Positions 43,713 through 53,319 of a DNA stretch of 64,000 bases are shown here, piece after piece. The stretch spans positions 1 through 64,000 of the forward strand of contig NZ_AUJB01000002.1 of NCBI RefSeq assembly GCF_000424005.1, in the 5' to 3' direction. The position numbers and the translations under genes are program-made. Every line of letters starts with the position of its first letter. Position 1 is the stretch's first letter. Under the pieces are notes generated by a model. It made no database searches, was not told where the DNA came from, and worked only from the letters and a program-made list of their open reading frames with translations. The stretch is from Pseudobutyrivibrio ruminis CF1b. GTDB lineage: Bacteria > Bacillota > Clostridia > Lachnospirales > Lachnospiraceae.

Positions 43713-45785
43713 TTACTGAACATCAACGCTAATGCTTCCAACATTTCCTGAGCCGTTGAAGCCGAATTCTACGCTTCCACCGTTAGGAATAGATGAGTTC
43801 CAATCAACTGGTGTAAGTACATAAGAATCACCTGATTCCTTTACATTTACATTCCAGCTAGAATCCATCTTTACTTCGCTCTTCTTAAGCTTAAGTGTCC
43901 AACCATTTACAGTCTTTCCTGTGTTGTTAGAAACCTTAATGTTTGCTGTGTAACCGCTGCCCCAGCTGTTGATTGTAGCCTTTGCTGTAAGGCCTGCTCC
44001 TGTTGAAGGCTGTGGTGCTGGAGTTGGTGTTGGCTGTGGATTTGGAGTTGGTGTTGGTGTTGGCTGAGCCTGTGATCCACCATTTACCTTCTCAAACTGC
44101 CACTGCTGATTTGGATTTCCATAATATGTCCACTGGCATACGTTTGTGCCATCAGCTGTCTTGTGCTCGTAAACATCAACATACTTAGAACCATTAGATG
44201 TCTTTGTAGCGATTGTGTATACGCCGCTCTTGTTTGTATTCTTTACGATAAACTGCTGTGGATCATGAGCGTAAGCATTGTAAATCTGAAGGTTTGCACC
44301 ATCCTCATCCTTGCCATTAGCTACATCAAGCATGAAATCGCCAAGACCAGACTTAAGTGAGATGTATCCATTTCCAAGATTCTGAACATACCACTTCTGA
44401 CCATCAACGCCAGTGCCCTTTGAAATGCATACGTTTGTAGCAGCCTTAGCTGTGTTACCTTCAACTGTAAGGTACTTCTGTGAAAGTGTATTCTTGAGGT
44501 AGTACCATCCATCTGCAATATTTGCTGTAGAGTTCTTATCTACATTCTGTGATGGAGTTGGTGTTGGCTGTGGCTTTGGAGTTGGTGTTGGTGTTGGTCT
44601 AGTACCTGGGTTTGAACCTGGCTGACCAATTACATCTGTGTAAGCCTTGATTACACTGTTGTAAGACTGCTTAGCCTGACCTGGTCTAGAGAACAATAAT
44701 GGAGCAGAATTGCTAATCCATGTTGTCTGATCAGAAAGTCCCCACCAAGTAATACTTGTAATCTTGCCACCGTTCTTCTTAGCTGTGTTGATATTTTTGA
44801 AGAGCTGATAAGCATAATTTGCCATATCATTATCACCCTTGTTAGTAATATCCATCTCAGTAATCTGAACTTCGAAACCTGCTCTTAAGAATGAGTTAAG
44901 AGCTGTTGTATAGTAATCAACTGAAGGGAAGCCTGTTCCAAGGTGAGACTGCATACCTACACCTGCACAAACCTTTCTGCCCTGGTTGATATAGTTCACA
45001 AGTGTGATTACATCATTAACTTCCATATATGTGTTGTAATCGTTGTAGAAAAGCTTTACAGAATCTGTAAGCTTGAAATACTCAAGTGTGTCGTAAGCAT
45101 AGTTGAAAGCCTTCTTTACATAAGAAGCATTCTTTCTGTTATTTCCATAAACTGCTTCCCAACCTGAGTTATTTGCATGTAAAATCTCATTTGCTACGTC
45201 CCATGCATAAACAACACTACCATACTGGTTTGTGTATACATGGTTCATAACTGTCTTTACATACATTTCAAGACGTGCATCCATAACAGATGAATTAACA
45301 AAACCTGCTCCACCGCTATAGTTGCTACGGAAGAACCAAGAAGGTGTCTGTGAATGCCATACTAATGTATGAGCTCTCATCTTAAGGCCGTTGTTGTAGC
45401 AAATCTTCATAACTTCATCAACTGTGCTGAAGTTAATCTGTGGAACATACTGTTCTCTGTAATTATCTGGGATATAGTAGCCCTGATTCTTAGCCTGTGA
45501 AACTGAGATAAGTCTTGCTGAACCACCAAGTAAAGCATCTGGCTTCATCTCGTTTTCAAGAGTAATACTGTTGTAATGCTGCTTTAAGAAATTAAGCTGA
45601 CCTGCATCTCTAAGCTGATACAGGTTAATACATGTTCCTGAATAACCATATGTGCTTCCATAGGTATTAAGGAGTGTTGCCTGTGCTGCATTTGCAGTAA
45701 GGCTTGGTGCTGTGGCAAGCATTGTAAAAGCGCATGCGACAGCAAGGAGTTTCGATGCGAAACTCTTTAACAATTTTTTCTTCAT
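43713..45785 (-). CDS. Secreted GH10 endo-beta-1,4-xylanase with CBM13-like and CBM2 modules
   Basis: Cuts internal xylan bonds. The start at 45785 (690 residues) has GGGGGA upstream; the frame is open to 45800. Order: signal peptide (about 1-34), GH10 barrel (about 40-385) with acid/base Glu200 in WDVANEIL and nucleophile Glu310 in QITEMDI, PT linker, ricin-type CBM13-like module, PT linker, CBM2. It precedes the GH43 gene by 81 bases on the same strand; the pair forms a xylan-degrading unit. Confidence 0.94.
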   Translation of the reverse strand: MKKKLLKSFASKLLAVACAFTMLATAPSLTANAAQATLLNTYGSTYGYSGTCINLYQLRDAGQLNFLKQHYNSITLENEMKPDALLGGSARLISVSQAKNQGYYIPDNYREQYVPQINFSTVDEVMKICYNNGLKMRAHTLVWHSQTPSWFFRSNYSGGAGFVNSSVMDARLEMYVKTVMNHVYTNQYGSVVYAWDVANEILHANNSGWEAVYGNNRKNASYVKKAFNYAYDTLEYFKLTDSVKLFYNDYNTYMEVNDVITLVNYINQGRKVCAGVGMQSHLGTGFPSVDYYTTALNSFLRAGFEVQITEMDITNKGDNDMANYAYQLFKNINTAKKNGGKITSITWWGLSDQTTWISNSAPLLFSRPGQAKQSYNSVIKAYTDVIGQPGSNPGTRPTPTPTPKPQPTPTPSQNVDKNSTANIADGWYYLKNTLSQKYLTVEGNTAKAATNVCISKGTGVDGQKWYVQNLGNGYISLKSGLGDFMLDVANGKDEDGANLQIYNAYAHDPQQFIVKNTNKSGVYTIATKTSNGSKYVDVYEHKTADGTNVCQWTYYGNPNQQWQFEKVNGGSQAQPTPTPTPNPQPTPTPAPQPSTGAGLTAKATINSWGSGYTANIKVSNNTGKTVNGWTLKLKKSEVKMDSSWNVNVKESGDSYVLTPVDWNSSIPNGGSVEFGFNGSGNVGSISVDVQ

Positions 45786-45866
45786 TTCATTATCCCCCAT
45801 GAAATATTATTTAACTCTCTCCCCTGCTTGTAATAATATCGTAACATATTTAACAATTCCACACAT

Positions 45867-45895
45867 TATCAATTCTTGCGGTCTATTTATCAATT
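45867..45895 (-). promoter_or_regulatory. Direct repeat upstream of the xylanase gene
   Basis: Two copies of the minus-strand octamer ATTGATAA (45867-45874 and 45888-45895), 21 bp apart, each preceded by A. They lie 82 to 110 bases before the start codon, where no good -35 box is seen, as expected for activator sites; AraC-family half-sites are often 21 bp apart. The octamer is the one in the phased array at 63-278. Confidence 0.45.
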
Positions 45896-45909
45896 ATTGC
45901 CTTATCTAC

Positions 45910-45946
45910 ATAAAAATAGACTCTGTGGTAAAATATCCACAGAGTC
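45910..45946 (-). terminator. Terminator after clpB
   Basis: A 10-bp stem GACTCTGTGG/CCACAGAGTC (45919-45928 with 45937-45946) is followed on the minus strand by TATTTTTATG. Confidence 0.8.
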
Positions 45947-45972
45947 CATTGATTATATTTGTCAAATTGTCA

Positions 45973-48555
45973 CTATTTCGCTGTTAGCTGAGTTCCATCG
46001 CTATCAATTGTAATGGTACTTCCCTCATGAATATCTCCACCAAGGATGATTTTTGCAGCCATAGTTTCCACATTTTTTTGAATAAATCTACGAAGTGGAC
46101 GGGCTCCATATACTGGATCATAACCCTGATCTATTACAAATTTTTTAGCAGCTGGTGTAAGTTCAATCTTAAGCTGTCTGTCTTCAAGTCGGTTGTTAAG
46201 CTCTTCAAAAATAAGGTCTACGATGCCACCAATGTTATCCTTTGTAAGAGGCTTGAACATGATAATCTCATCAAGTCGATTCAGGAACTCTGGTCTGAAT
46301 GAATTTCTAAGCTCATTCATTACAAGCTCATTTGTAGCTTCAGTGATTTCACCTGTTGCCTCATCAATACCTTCTAATAAGTACTGTGAGCCAAGATTAG
46401 AAGTCATGATAATAATTGTATTTTTGAAATCAACTGTACGTCCCTGAGAGTCTGTGATACGACCATCATCAAGTACCTGTAAAAGTACGTTGAATACATC
46501 TGGATGAGCCTTTTCAACCTCATCGAAAAGTACTACAGAATATGGCTTACGTCTCACCGCTTCTGTCAATTGGCCACCCTCATCGTAGCCTACATATCCT
46601 GGAGGCGCTCCGATAAGTCTAGATACGCTAAACTTCTCCATGTACTCGGACATATCAAGACGAACCATTGCATTTTCATCATCGAAAAGTGCCTGAGCAA
46701 GCGTCTTTGCAAGCTCTGTTTTACCTACACCTGTAGGTCCTAAGAATAAGAATGAACCGATTGGCTTGCTTGGATCTTTGATACCAGCCTTTGATCGAAT
46801 GATTGCTTCTGAAACAAGCTTTACTGCATCATCCTGTCCCATTACTCTCTTATGTAATTCCTCATCAAGATGAAGAGTCTTACTTCGCTCTGTCTCATTT
46901 AATTTCGCAACAGGAATGCCTGTCCATCTAGAAATGATTCTGGCAATCTCGTCCTCAGAAACATTCTCATGAACCAAATTTGCATCTCTGCTCTTAAGTC
47001 TTTCTTCGGCGTCAGCAAGCTGAGCTTCCAATTCAGGAAGTCTTCCATATTGAAGCTTTGCTGCTTCCTCTAAGTCATATTTCTGTTGGGCAATCTTTAT
47101 CTGTCCCTGAACATCATCAAGCTCCTCGCGGATTTTTGTAACATCCTCTACTAGCTTTTTCTCGTTATCCCATGCAGCCTTCTTTGTGTTGTACTCATCT
47201 CGAAGTTCTGAGAGTTCCTTCTGAAGGTCAGCTAGTCTATCCTGAGAAAGCTTATCTGTCTCCTTTTTAAGAGCTGCCTCTTCAATCTCCAGCTGCATAA
47301 CTCGTCTGTTCATTTCATCCAGCTCTGCCGGCATTGAATCAAGCTCTGTCTTAATAAGTGCACAGGCTTCATCCACAAGGTCAATTGCCTTATCAGGAAG
47401 GAATCTGTCTGAGATGTATCTGTTTGAAAGCGTAGCTGCAGATACCAGCGCACCATCAGTAATCTTTACTCCATGGAATACCTCATAGCGCTCCTTAAGT
47501 CCACGAAGTATTGAAATGGTATCTTCTACTGTAGGCTCATCTACCATTACTGGCTGGAAACGACGCTCTAATGCAGCATCCTTTTCAATGTATTCTCTGT
47601 ATTCATCAAGTGTGGTAGCTCCGATACAGTGAAGCTCTCCACGGGCAAGCATAGGCTTTAACATGTTGCCTGCATCAAGTCCGCCACTGCCATTTTTACC
47701 TGCACCGATGATAGTGTGAAGCTCATCGATAAAGAGAATTATTTCACCGTCGGAATTTTTAATCTCATCAAGGACAGCTTTTAATCTCTCTTCAAACTCA
47801 CCCTGGTATTTTGCACCTGCAATCATTGAACCAATCTCAAGTGAGAATACCTTTTTATTCTTAAGTGCATCTGGCACATCACCACGGACAATACGCTGTG
47901 CCAAGCCCTCTACAACTGCTGTTTTACCAACACCTGGTTCACCGATAAGCACTGGATTATTCTTTGTCTTTCGGCTAAGGATACGGATTACATTTCTGAT
48001 TTCCTCATCACGGCCAATTACTGGATCAAGTTTGTTATCACGAGCTCGCTCCACAAGGTCATAACCATACTTCTCAAGTGTGTCATATGTAGCCTCTGGA
48101 TTATCCGTATTTACGGTTTGATTTCCACGGACTGTGGCAAGCACTGCAAGGAATGAATCTCTTGTAATTCCAAACTGCTTGAAAATGTTCTTGATAGGAG
48201 TGCTTGGCTTTTTAATCATGGCAAGCATGAGATGCTCCACTGAAACATAGCTGTCTCGCATAGCCTTAGCTTCATCCTCAGCATATGTAAGAACATAATT
48301 AAGCTGCTGTCCCACTCGAAGCTGTCCGCCCTGAACCTTTACTCTTGCATTTAAAGCGGCATCCACAGCATTTGTAAACTGCTGCAGGTCAATGTCCATC
48401 TTACCAATGAGGGATGGAATCAATCCATTCTCCTGACGAAGCAGCGCCATCAAAAGATGCTCCTGCTCCAACTCCTGGTTGCCATATTCCATTGCTATTT
48501 TTTCACAGCCATTAATGGCCTCTATAGATTTCTGGGTAAATTTCTGGATATTCAT
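45973..48555 (-). CDS. clpB: ATP-dependent disaggregase ClpB
   Basis: An 860-residue Hsp100 chaperone that rescues aggregated protein with DnaK. Features in order: N-terminal Clp repeats, first AAA+ domain (Walker A GEPGVGKT), coiled-coil middle domain (about 400-520), second AAA+ domain (Walker [10 protein letters not shown], preceded by the GQDDAV box) and a C-terminal cap. Length is normal. The promoter overlaps a CIRCE element, so HrcA repression is expected. Confidence 0.97.
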   Translation of the reverse strand: MNIQKFTQKSIEAINGCEKIAMEYGNQELEQEHLLMALLRQENGLIPSLIGKMDIDLQQFTNAVDAALNARVKVQGGQLRVGQQLNYVLTYAEDEAKAMRDSYVSVEHLMLAMIKKPSTPIKNIFKQFGITRDSFLAVLATVRGNQTVNTDNPEATYDTLEKYGYDLVERARDNKLDPVIGRDEEIRNVIRILSRKTKNNPVLIGEPGVGKTAVVEGLAQRIVRGDVPDALKNKKVFSLEIGSMIAGAKYQGEFEERLKAVLDEIKNSDGEIILFIDELHTIIGAGKNGSGGLDAGNMLKPMLARGELHCIGATTLDEYREYIEKDAALERRFQPVMVDEPTVEDTISILRGLKERYEVFHGVKITDGALVSAATLSNRYISDRFLPDKAIDLVDEACALIKTELDSMPAELDEMNRRVMQLEIEEAALKKETDKLSQDRLADLQKELSELRDEYNTKKAAWDNEKKLVEDVTKIREELDDVQGQIKIAQQKYDLEEAAKLQYGRLPELEAQLADAEERLKSRDANLVHENVSEDEIARIISRWTGIPVAKLNETERSKTLHLDEELHKRVMGQDDAVKLVSEAIIRSKAGIKDPSKPIGSFLFLGPTGVGKTELAKTLAQALFDDENAMVRLDMSEYMEKFSVSRLIGAPPGYVGYDEGGQLTEAVRRKPYSVVLFDEVEKAHPDVFNVLLQVLDDGRITDSQGRTVDFKNTIIIMTSNLGSQYLLEGIDEATGEITEATNELVMNELRNSFRPEFLNRLDEIIMFKPLTKDNIGGIVDLIFEELNNRLEDRQLKIELTPAAKKFVIDQGYDPVYGARPLRRFIQKNVETMAAKIILGGDIHEGSTITIDSDGTQLTAK

Positions 48556-48596
48556 AAATCTTCTCCTTTCTCCCCTATTAGCCTTTCTATATTTAT

Positions 48597-48638
48597 GTTA
48601 TACAACAAAAATTAGCACTCCACAAGCGAGAGTGCTAA
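48597..48638 (-). promoter_or_regulatory. CIRCE element and promoter of clpB
   Basis: Canonical CIRCE: TTAGCACTC (48612-48620), 9 bases, GAGTGCTAA (48630-48638). On the minus strand a -35 TTGTGG (48620-48625) lies in its spacer and a -10 TATAAC (48597-48602) follows at 17 bases. HrcA bound here would block polymerase. Confidence 0.9.
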
Positions 48639-48772
48639 TAATTAATAAATATTTTATATTTACTGTCAAAAACGGCTCATTATTGGCAACTAAATTCATT
48701 TCTACAGGTATTATATTGTGTTAAACTTTTTGATGTATTTTTTTCGATTAGATTTAAGGGAGGAACAATCTT

Positions 48773-49621
48773 ATGAAAATAGTACTTGCTGGTGCTTATG
48801 GCAATCTTGGCGCCGACATCTTCAAAGAATTAATAAAAAATAATCATGAAGTAGTTGCTCTTGATATGATGCAGCGCGAACTCAACATAGAAGGCAACTA
48901 TTCTTTTACTCAGGTAGACGTTACAAAGCCTGAGACTTTAAAAGGCACCTGTGATAATGCAGATGTAGTCATTACAACTGTTGGTCTCACAAAGGGTTCT
49001 GCCACAATTTCCAACTATGAAATTGATTATCAGGGAAATCTTAATCTGCTCAATGAAGCTAAGGCAGCCGGTGTAAAGCAGTTTGTTTACGTTTCTGTTA
49101 TTAAGGCTGACATGGCTCCTGATGTTCCTATGGTTCACTCAAAATATCTTTTTGAGGGTGAGCTCAAAAAAAGCGGACTTTCATATGTAATTTTGCGTCC
49201 AACAGGATACTTCTACGACATCATAAAAGTATTCCGTCCAATGATTGAAAAGGGGGCTGTTACTCTTCTTGGGAAAAAGGCTGTTCATGCCAATGTTATT
49301 TCCACAGAAGATTTTGCAAACTTTATCGTAAAACACATGCTTGATGAAAATGCCATGTACGAAATCGGCGGTAAGGAAACATATTCATATGAAGAAATTG
49401 CCAGAATGTGCTTCGAAGCAGCAGGCAAAGAGCCAGTTATTAAGCAGGCTCCTGAGTGGTTATTTGATGTTCTTGCCTTTGTAAATAAGCTTAAGAAAAA
49501 TGGTAAGGAAGCCATCATACGCTTTTCAAAGTTCACTCTTTCCAACGATATGGTGGGTGAGACAAAATATGGTGAAATGAGCTTCGCCCAGTACATCAAA
49601 GACAGTTTTAAGTCTAACTAA
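48773..49621 (+). CDS. NmrA-like/atypical SDR NAD(P)-binding protein
   Basis: A 282-residue Rossmann protein with the motif GAYGNLGADIF at the N-terminus and the VYVSVIKAD segment typical of NmrA/YwnB-like atypical short-chain dehydrogenases. It may be an oxidoreductase or redox sensor; the substrate is unknown. First of four plus-strand genes with short gaps (13, 35 and 16 bases). An AAGGGAGG site lies upstream. Confidence 0.8.
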   Translation: MKIVLAGAYGNLGADIFKELIKNNHEVVALDMMQRELNIEGNYSFTQVDVTKPETLKGTCDNADVVITTVGLTKGSATISNYEIDYQGNLNLLNEAKAAGVKQFVYVSVIKADMAPDVPMVHSKYLFEGELKKSGLSYVILRPTGYFYDIIKVFRPMIEKGAVTLLGKKAVHANVISTEDFANFIVKHMLDENAMYEIGGKETYSYEEIARMCFEAAGKEPVIKQAPEWLFDVLAFVNKLKKNGKEAIIRFSKFTLSNDMVGETKYGEMSFAQYIKDSFKSN

Positions 49622-49634
49622 AGGAGTTATTTTT

Positions 49635-50450
49635 ATGTTTTGGAATTTTCTACTTATTATATTTATAGTTTGCGCTATTTTATGTGCCGTTGGTTTCTAT
49701 AGATTTGTTTATTTTCTTTCCATCGGTTATGGATTCGCTATTGTAGGCGGTGGTATCACTATTATGATTCTCAGCCTTGCAAATGGCTGGTCAGGAGAGC
49801 TTACATGGCTTCTTGTACTTCAGACTTTACTTTTTGTCATTTACGGAACAAGACTTTCAGGATTTCTTCTTTATAGAGAAATTAAGAATGCAGCTTATCG
49901 CAAGACACTTCGAGAAGCCACAGGCAACGATAAAAAGCTTCCTATTTTTGTCAGCATCACCATCTGGATCACAGTTGCCATTCTTTATACTGCTCAGGTG
50001 AGCCCTGTACTTTTCCGTTTTGCAAATGGTTCTACAGATTCTGTCATCCCTGTAATTGGCATTATTGTTTCCCTTGCAGGAATTATTCTTGAGTCAGTAG
50101 CTGACAAGCAAAAGAGCGAGCAGAAAAAAATTAATCCAGAAAAGGTTGCTACAGAAAAGCTTTACAAGATTGTTCGTTGTCCAAATTATTTTGGCGAGAT
50201 TGTTTTCTGGACTGGTATTTTCATCTCTGGACTTACAACTTACACAGGTATCGGACAGTGGATTACAGCCATCGCTGCTTACATCTCAATTGTCTATATC
50301 ATGTTCAACGGTGCACAGCGCCTTGAAAAACGTCAGATGGAAAGATATGGAAATGATAAAGAATACAATGAATATGCAAATTCAACACCTATCATCATTC
50401 CATTACTTCCTATTTATCATTTAAACAAGCAAGACCCTCTAGTGGGATAG
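49635..50450 (+). CDS. DUF1295 membrane protein (steroid 5-alpha-reductase-like)
   Basis: A 271-residue protein with about seven hydrophobic segments. The C-terminal region (KIVRCPNYFGEIVFWTG, then ERYGNDKEYNEYANSTPIIIP) has the motif order of the 3-oxo-5-alpha-steroid dehydrogenase/DUF1295 and isoprenylcysteine methyltransferase-like fold. It likely acts on a lipid-like substrate with NAD(P)H; the actual substrate is unknown. Confidence 0.8.
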   Translation: MFWNFLLIIFIVCAILCAVGFYRFVYFLSIGYGFAIVGGGITIMILSLANGWSGELTWLLVLQTLLFVIYGTRLSGFLLYREIKNAAYRKTLREATGNDKKLPIFVSITIWITVAILYTAQVSPVLFRFANGSTDSVIPVIGIIVSLAGIILESVADKQKSEQKKINPEKVATEKLYKIVRCPNYFGEIVFWTGIFISGLTTYTGIGQWITAIAAYISIVYIMFNGAQRLEKRQMERYGNDKEYNEYANSTPIIIPLLPIYHLNKQDPLVG

Positions 50451-50485
50451 CTACATCATCCTAATTAAGTTTTATCGGAGGATAT

Positions 50486-51106
50486 ATGAAAGAATTATCA
50501 GTAATAATGGCGCTTGTAGACTTTATTCCAGTTGCCTTTTTTGCTGTTGCAGCAATTGTACTTCAGCGCAATTTATATAATAAAATGAGCAAGGGTGCTT
50601 TCGCACTCTTTTCTATGGGAACCTTAGATATTGTCTTTGCAGGTTTTGCAAAAGCTCTTTACAAGCTTTTATATGGTGCCAGCATCTGTGATTTCCAGGC
50701 ACTTTCAGACATGTTTTTCCCTGTTCAGTCCATTGGATTTTTAATGGCAGGTGTTGCCGCAGTTGCGATGATTCATTACAACCAGTCATCAAAAACACTT
50801 TTTAGTGTGGCTCCACCTCTCTTTTCAGGCACTCTTATCTTTGTTTCATTCATGTGCCTGGGGCTTGGACTTCTTTATTATGCCTTATGCGTCATTGCCA
50901 TCAAAATGAAAAAGCCTATGCTAATCCTTGTATTTATCCTTTCATTTTTCATGTCCCTTTGTATGGGATATCTTTCCACAAAAGACTTTTCACTGGCCAT
51001 CTACAACTGGATTGCTCAGGGCGTAAACATCGTAGGTCAGGGTCTTCTTTTATGGGGCGCTCTCAGCCTTAGAAAAGCAGGTCTTTGGAACCTTAAATTA
51101 AAATAA
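50486..51106 (+). CDS. Multi-pass membrane protein, unknown
   Basis: A 206-residue hydrophobic protein with about six predicted membrane segments and no motif that I recognise. GGAGG lies 4 bases before the ATG. It is between the DUF1295 gene and a soluble protein of unknown role and is probably cotranscribed with both. Confidence 0.7.
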   Translation: MKELSVIMALVDFIPVAFFAVAAIVLQRNLYNKMSKGAFALFSMGTLDIVFAGFAKALYKLLYGASICDFQALSDMFFPVQSIGFLMAGVAAVAMIHYNQSSKTLFSVAPPLFSGTLIFVSFMCLGLGLLYYALCVIAIKMKKPMLILVFILSFFMSLCMGYLSTKDFSLAIYNWIAQGVNIVGQGLLLWGALSLRKAGLWNLKLK

Positions 51107-51122
51107 TTAAAACGGGAGAATT

Positions 51123-51776
51123 ATGAAAATGATTAATCTTTATGATTTATTAGATATTGTAAAAGCAAAGTACTCACTTACTCCTCTTGACACATCTTCA
51201 TGTGACAATTTAAAAGTAAGTGGCATGAAATTTGATATCAAAGCTTTTGAAGCTAAAGGGCTTGGTCACATTTCTCTAATGAGTGCAAAAGGTTTCTTTG
51301 GTCTCATGAAAATGGACACACTCATTATCACACCTACAGAGCTTGATTTACCTATCTATTCCTACGATAGAATCATGGCTATGGGAAACGACACTCTTAT
51401 CACTGAAATGTACGACACTATGGTAAGCAAGATTTCTTTTGATGAGGTAAAGAAGGTAGTAGAGAATTATTCGCAGCTTCCTCTTAGAGATCCTGGCGCT
51501 CATTGGTATGATGACATCAAGCTTCCTGAGAGCATTTCTTTCAAGGGCAAGAAAGCTGTTTCTGCTGATTTTGATGAGCTCTCAGCCCAGCATTTAAAAA
51601 GCTTCCTTAACACTCCAGCTCAGCAGGTAACTGACCAGGAGGCTAAGAAAGCCAGAAGTTTATATTATATTAATGGATTACTTGAGCACGGCGGCCCTTC
51701 CACTGATGTGTTTGTAAAAGCACTTGGCAAAGAAGCTACCGAAATGCTCTTCCACGATATTTTGTTTGGAATTTAA
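51123..51776 (+). CDS. Soluble protein of unknown function
   Basis: A 217-residue protein without signal peptide or membrane segment. I do not recognise a family with confidence. The pattern TPTELDLPIYSYDRIM in the middle and an end like LGKEATEMLFHDILFG recall ferredoxin-dependent bilin-reductase-like folds, but this is only a visual impression. Last gene of the four-gene unit; its stop lies one base from the end of the convergent dehydratase gene. Confidence 0.7.
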   Translation: MKMINLYDLLDIVKAKYSLTPLDTSSCDNLKVSGMKFDIKAFEAKGLGHISLMSAKGFFGLMKMDTLIITPTELDLPIYSYDRIMAMGNDTLITEMYDTMVSKISFDEVKKVVENYSQLPLRDPGAHWYDDIKLPESISFKGKKAVSADFDELSAQHLKSFLNTPAQQVTDQEAKKARSLYYINGLLEHGGPSTDVFVKALGKEATEMLFHDILFGI

Positions 51777-51777
51777 T

Positions 51778-53319
51778 TTACCAGCAAAGACTATCGTCAA
51801 AGTCTTCAAGACTTGGATCCACTGGCTCTTCCTTAAGGATGGTACGCATGTATCTGTTGACCTCTGTTCGCATGTCGCGACGGGTACCATCCAGCGGAAC
51901 CATAAGATTGTGATTTACCCAAATCCAGTGGATTCCACGTTTGCGGGCTTCTTCTTCAAATAATCCTGTATAACCTGACATGGCCTTACAGCCGATGTGA
52001 ACATACATGATTACCATATCTACATTCATCTGCTCGCATAATCTGAACAGATCCTCTACACCAGTTTCATATCCACCATTGGAACGATTTCTCATAATCA
52101 TATTTTCATAGAGATAACCTAAATCCAAAAGTGCCTGATGCTTATCAGTGGTGCTGACCATCTCTGTAGAAACACAGCAAAGCATATCATTGATTGGAAC
52201 GATTCCCCAACAGTTCATAAGCCAATTCGGAAATGCGGTATAGTATGCTGCCTGAACACCCCAGAGAATTGCACGATGTCTGTATTCCTTACAGGCCATT
52301 TCTTTATTCTGATAAGCCTTTGTGGCAAGGGCTGTAATCTTCTTATCGGTCTTAAGGAAAACTGGGCTACGGCCACCTGCTGCCATATAAACACCATAGC
52401 GGTAGAAACCAAGTGTGGCACCCAGAAGCTGTGGATAAGGTGTCTTGTTAATCTCAAGCCACTCTAAGAATTCTTTTGTCTCCTGATTGAAGCGGTCCAT
52501 ATTTTCAAAAAGGTAATCCCAGTCATATTTTTCACCTGTGTGTTCCTCAATGAAATGAATGGCATTAAGAATCTCTTCTCCAGCGTACTCCTGAACACTC
52601 TCCTGACGATGACGGATAGGTGCTGCAATCTGAAATGTAGGGATGCCCATGCTTCGAGCCATAAGACCACCACCCATAAGTGAACCGTCGCAGGTAGTGT
52701 TGCACTGAATAGCGCAGGCTCCAATCTTTGGCAAGTCATCCTCCAGGGCTGCACCAAGCTCTGCTGCCGGCATAGGACAGACATCATTTGGCACACCGTA
52801 TTCATGAGTCTTATCAACGTAATGCATTACGCCATCCTGACACATAAATGAGCTGGTGTAGATAGCAGGGACCTCATAGCTGACCCACTTAAGATTACGG
52901 AATCCACCCATGAGAGTACTCATCATATTCTCATCGAAAACAACCATCTTTTTGCTAAGCTCAGTGTCGTTTCCGATTTCTGGATCTGCTTTAAAAATAT
53001 CTGTGAGAGAAATGGTCATGTCGATAATGATAAGACCGATTCCCTCATGGGCAAGTCGAAGGGCTGTACCTCTTAACCCCTCTGTGTGGCGGTCCATAAA
53101 ATCTGGAACAGCCAGGTAGTTACTCATCCAACGATATCTAAAGAAGCCTTTGAAATTGTTAGGCTTCATCATAAACTTTGCAAGTATAAATAAGTAGTAA
53201 AGCCATCTGGTGTAATCGTACCAGGTGTCTTTTAATCCTCTCCACTCTCTACGTCTTCTAGGGCGCTTTCCTGAATAAAGAGTTGTTCCAAGTGGTTCAC
53301 TTCCAAGTGCTCTACCCAT
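51778..53319 (-). CDS. 2-hydroxyacyl-CoA dehydratase family protein, HgdB-like
   Basis: A 513-residue subunit of the 2-hydroxyacyl-CoA dehydratase/benzoyl-CoA reductase D-component family, which uses a 4Fe-4S cluster and a ketyl radical. It has the family motifs (CAIQCNTTCDGSLMGGG, SGYTGLFEEEARKRGI, and several Cys). It is longer than usual (about 380-430), with an extra basic N-terminal region. Its ATG overlaps the stop of the preceding subunit by one base. No activator ATPase is nearby. Substrate unknown. Confidence 0.82.
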   Translation of the reverse strand: MGRALGSEPLGTTLYSGKRPRRRREWRGLKDTWYDYTRWLYYLFILAKFMMKPNNFKGFFRYRWMSNYLAVPDFMDRHTEGLRGTALRLAHEGIGLIIIDMTISLTDIFKADPEIGNDTELSKKMVVFDENMMSTLMGGFRNLKWVSYEVPAIYTSSFMCQDGVMHYVDKTHEYGVPNDVCPMPAAELGAALEDDLPKIGACAIQCNTTCDGSLMGGGLMARSMGIPTFQIAAPIRHRQESVQEYAGEEILNAIHFIEEHTGEKYDWDYLFENMDRFNQETKEFLEWLEINKTPYPQLLGATLGFYRYGVYMAAGGRSPVFLKTDKKITALATKAYQNKEMACKEYRHRAILWGVQAAYYTAFPNWLMNCWGIVPINDMLCCVSTEMVSTTDKHQALLDLGYLYENMIMRNRSNGGYETGVEDLFRLCEQMNVDMVIMYVHIGCKAMSGYTGLFEEEARKRGIHWIWVNHNLMVPLDGTRRDMRTEVNRYMRTILKEEPVDPSLEDFDDSLCW

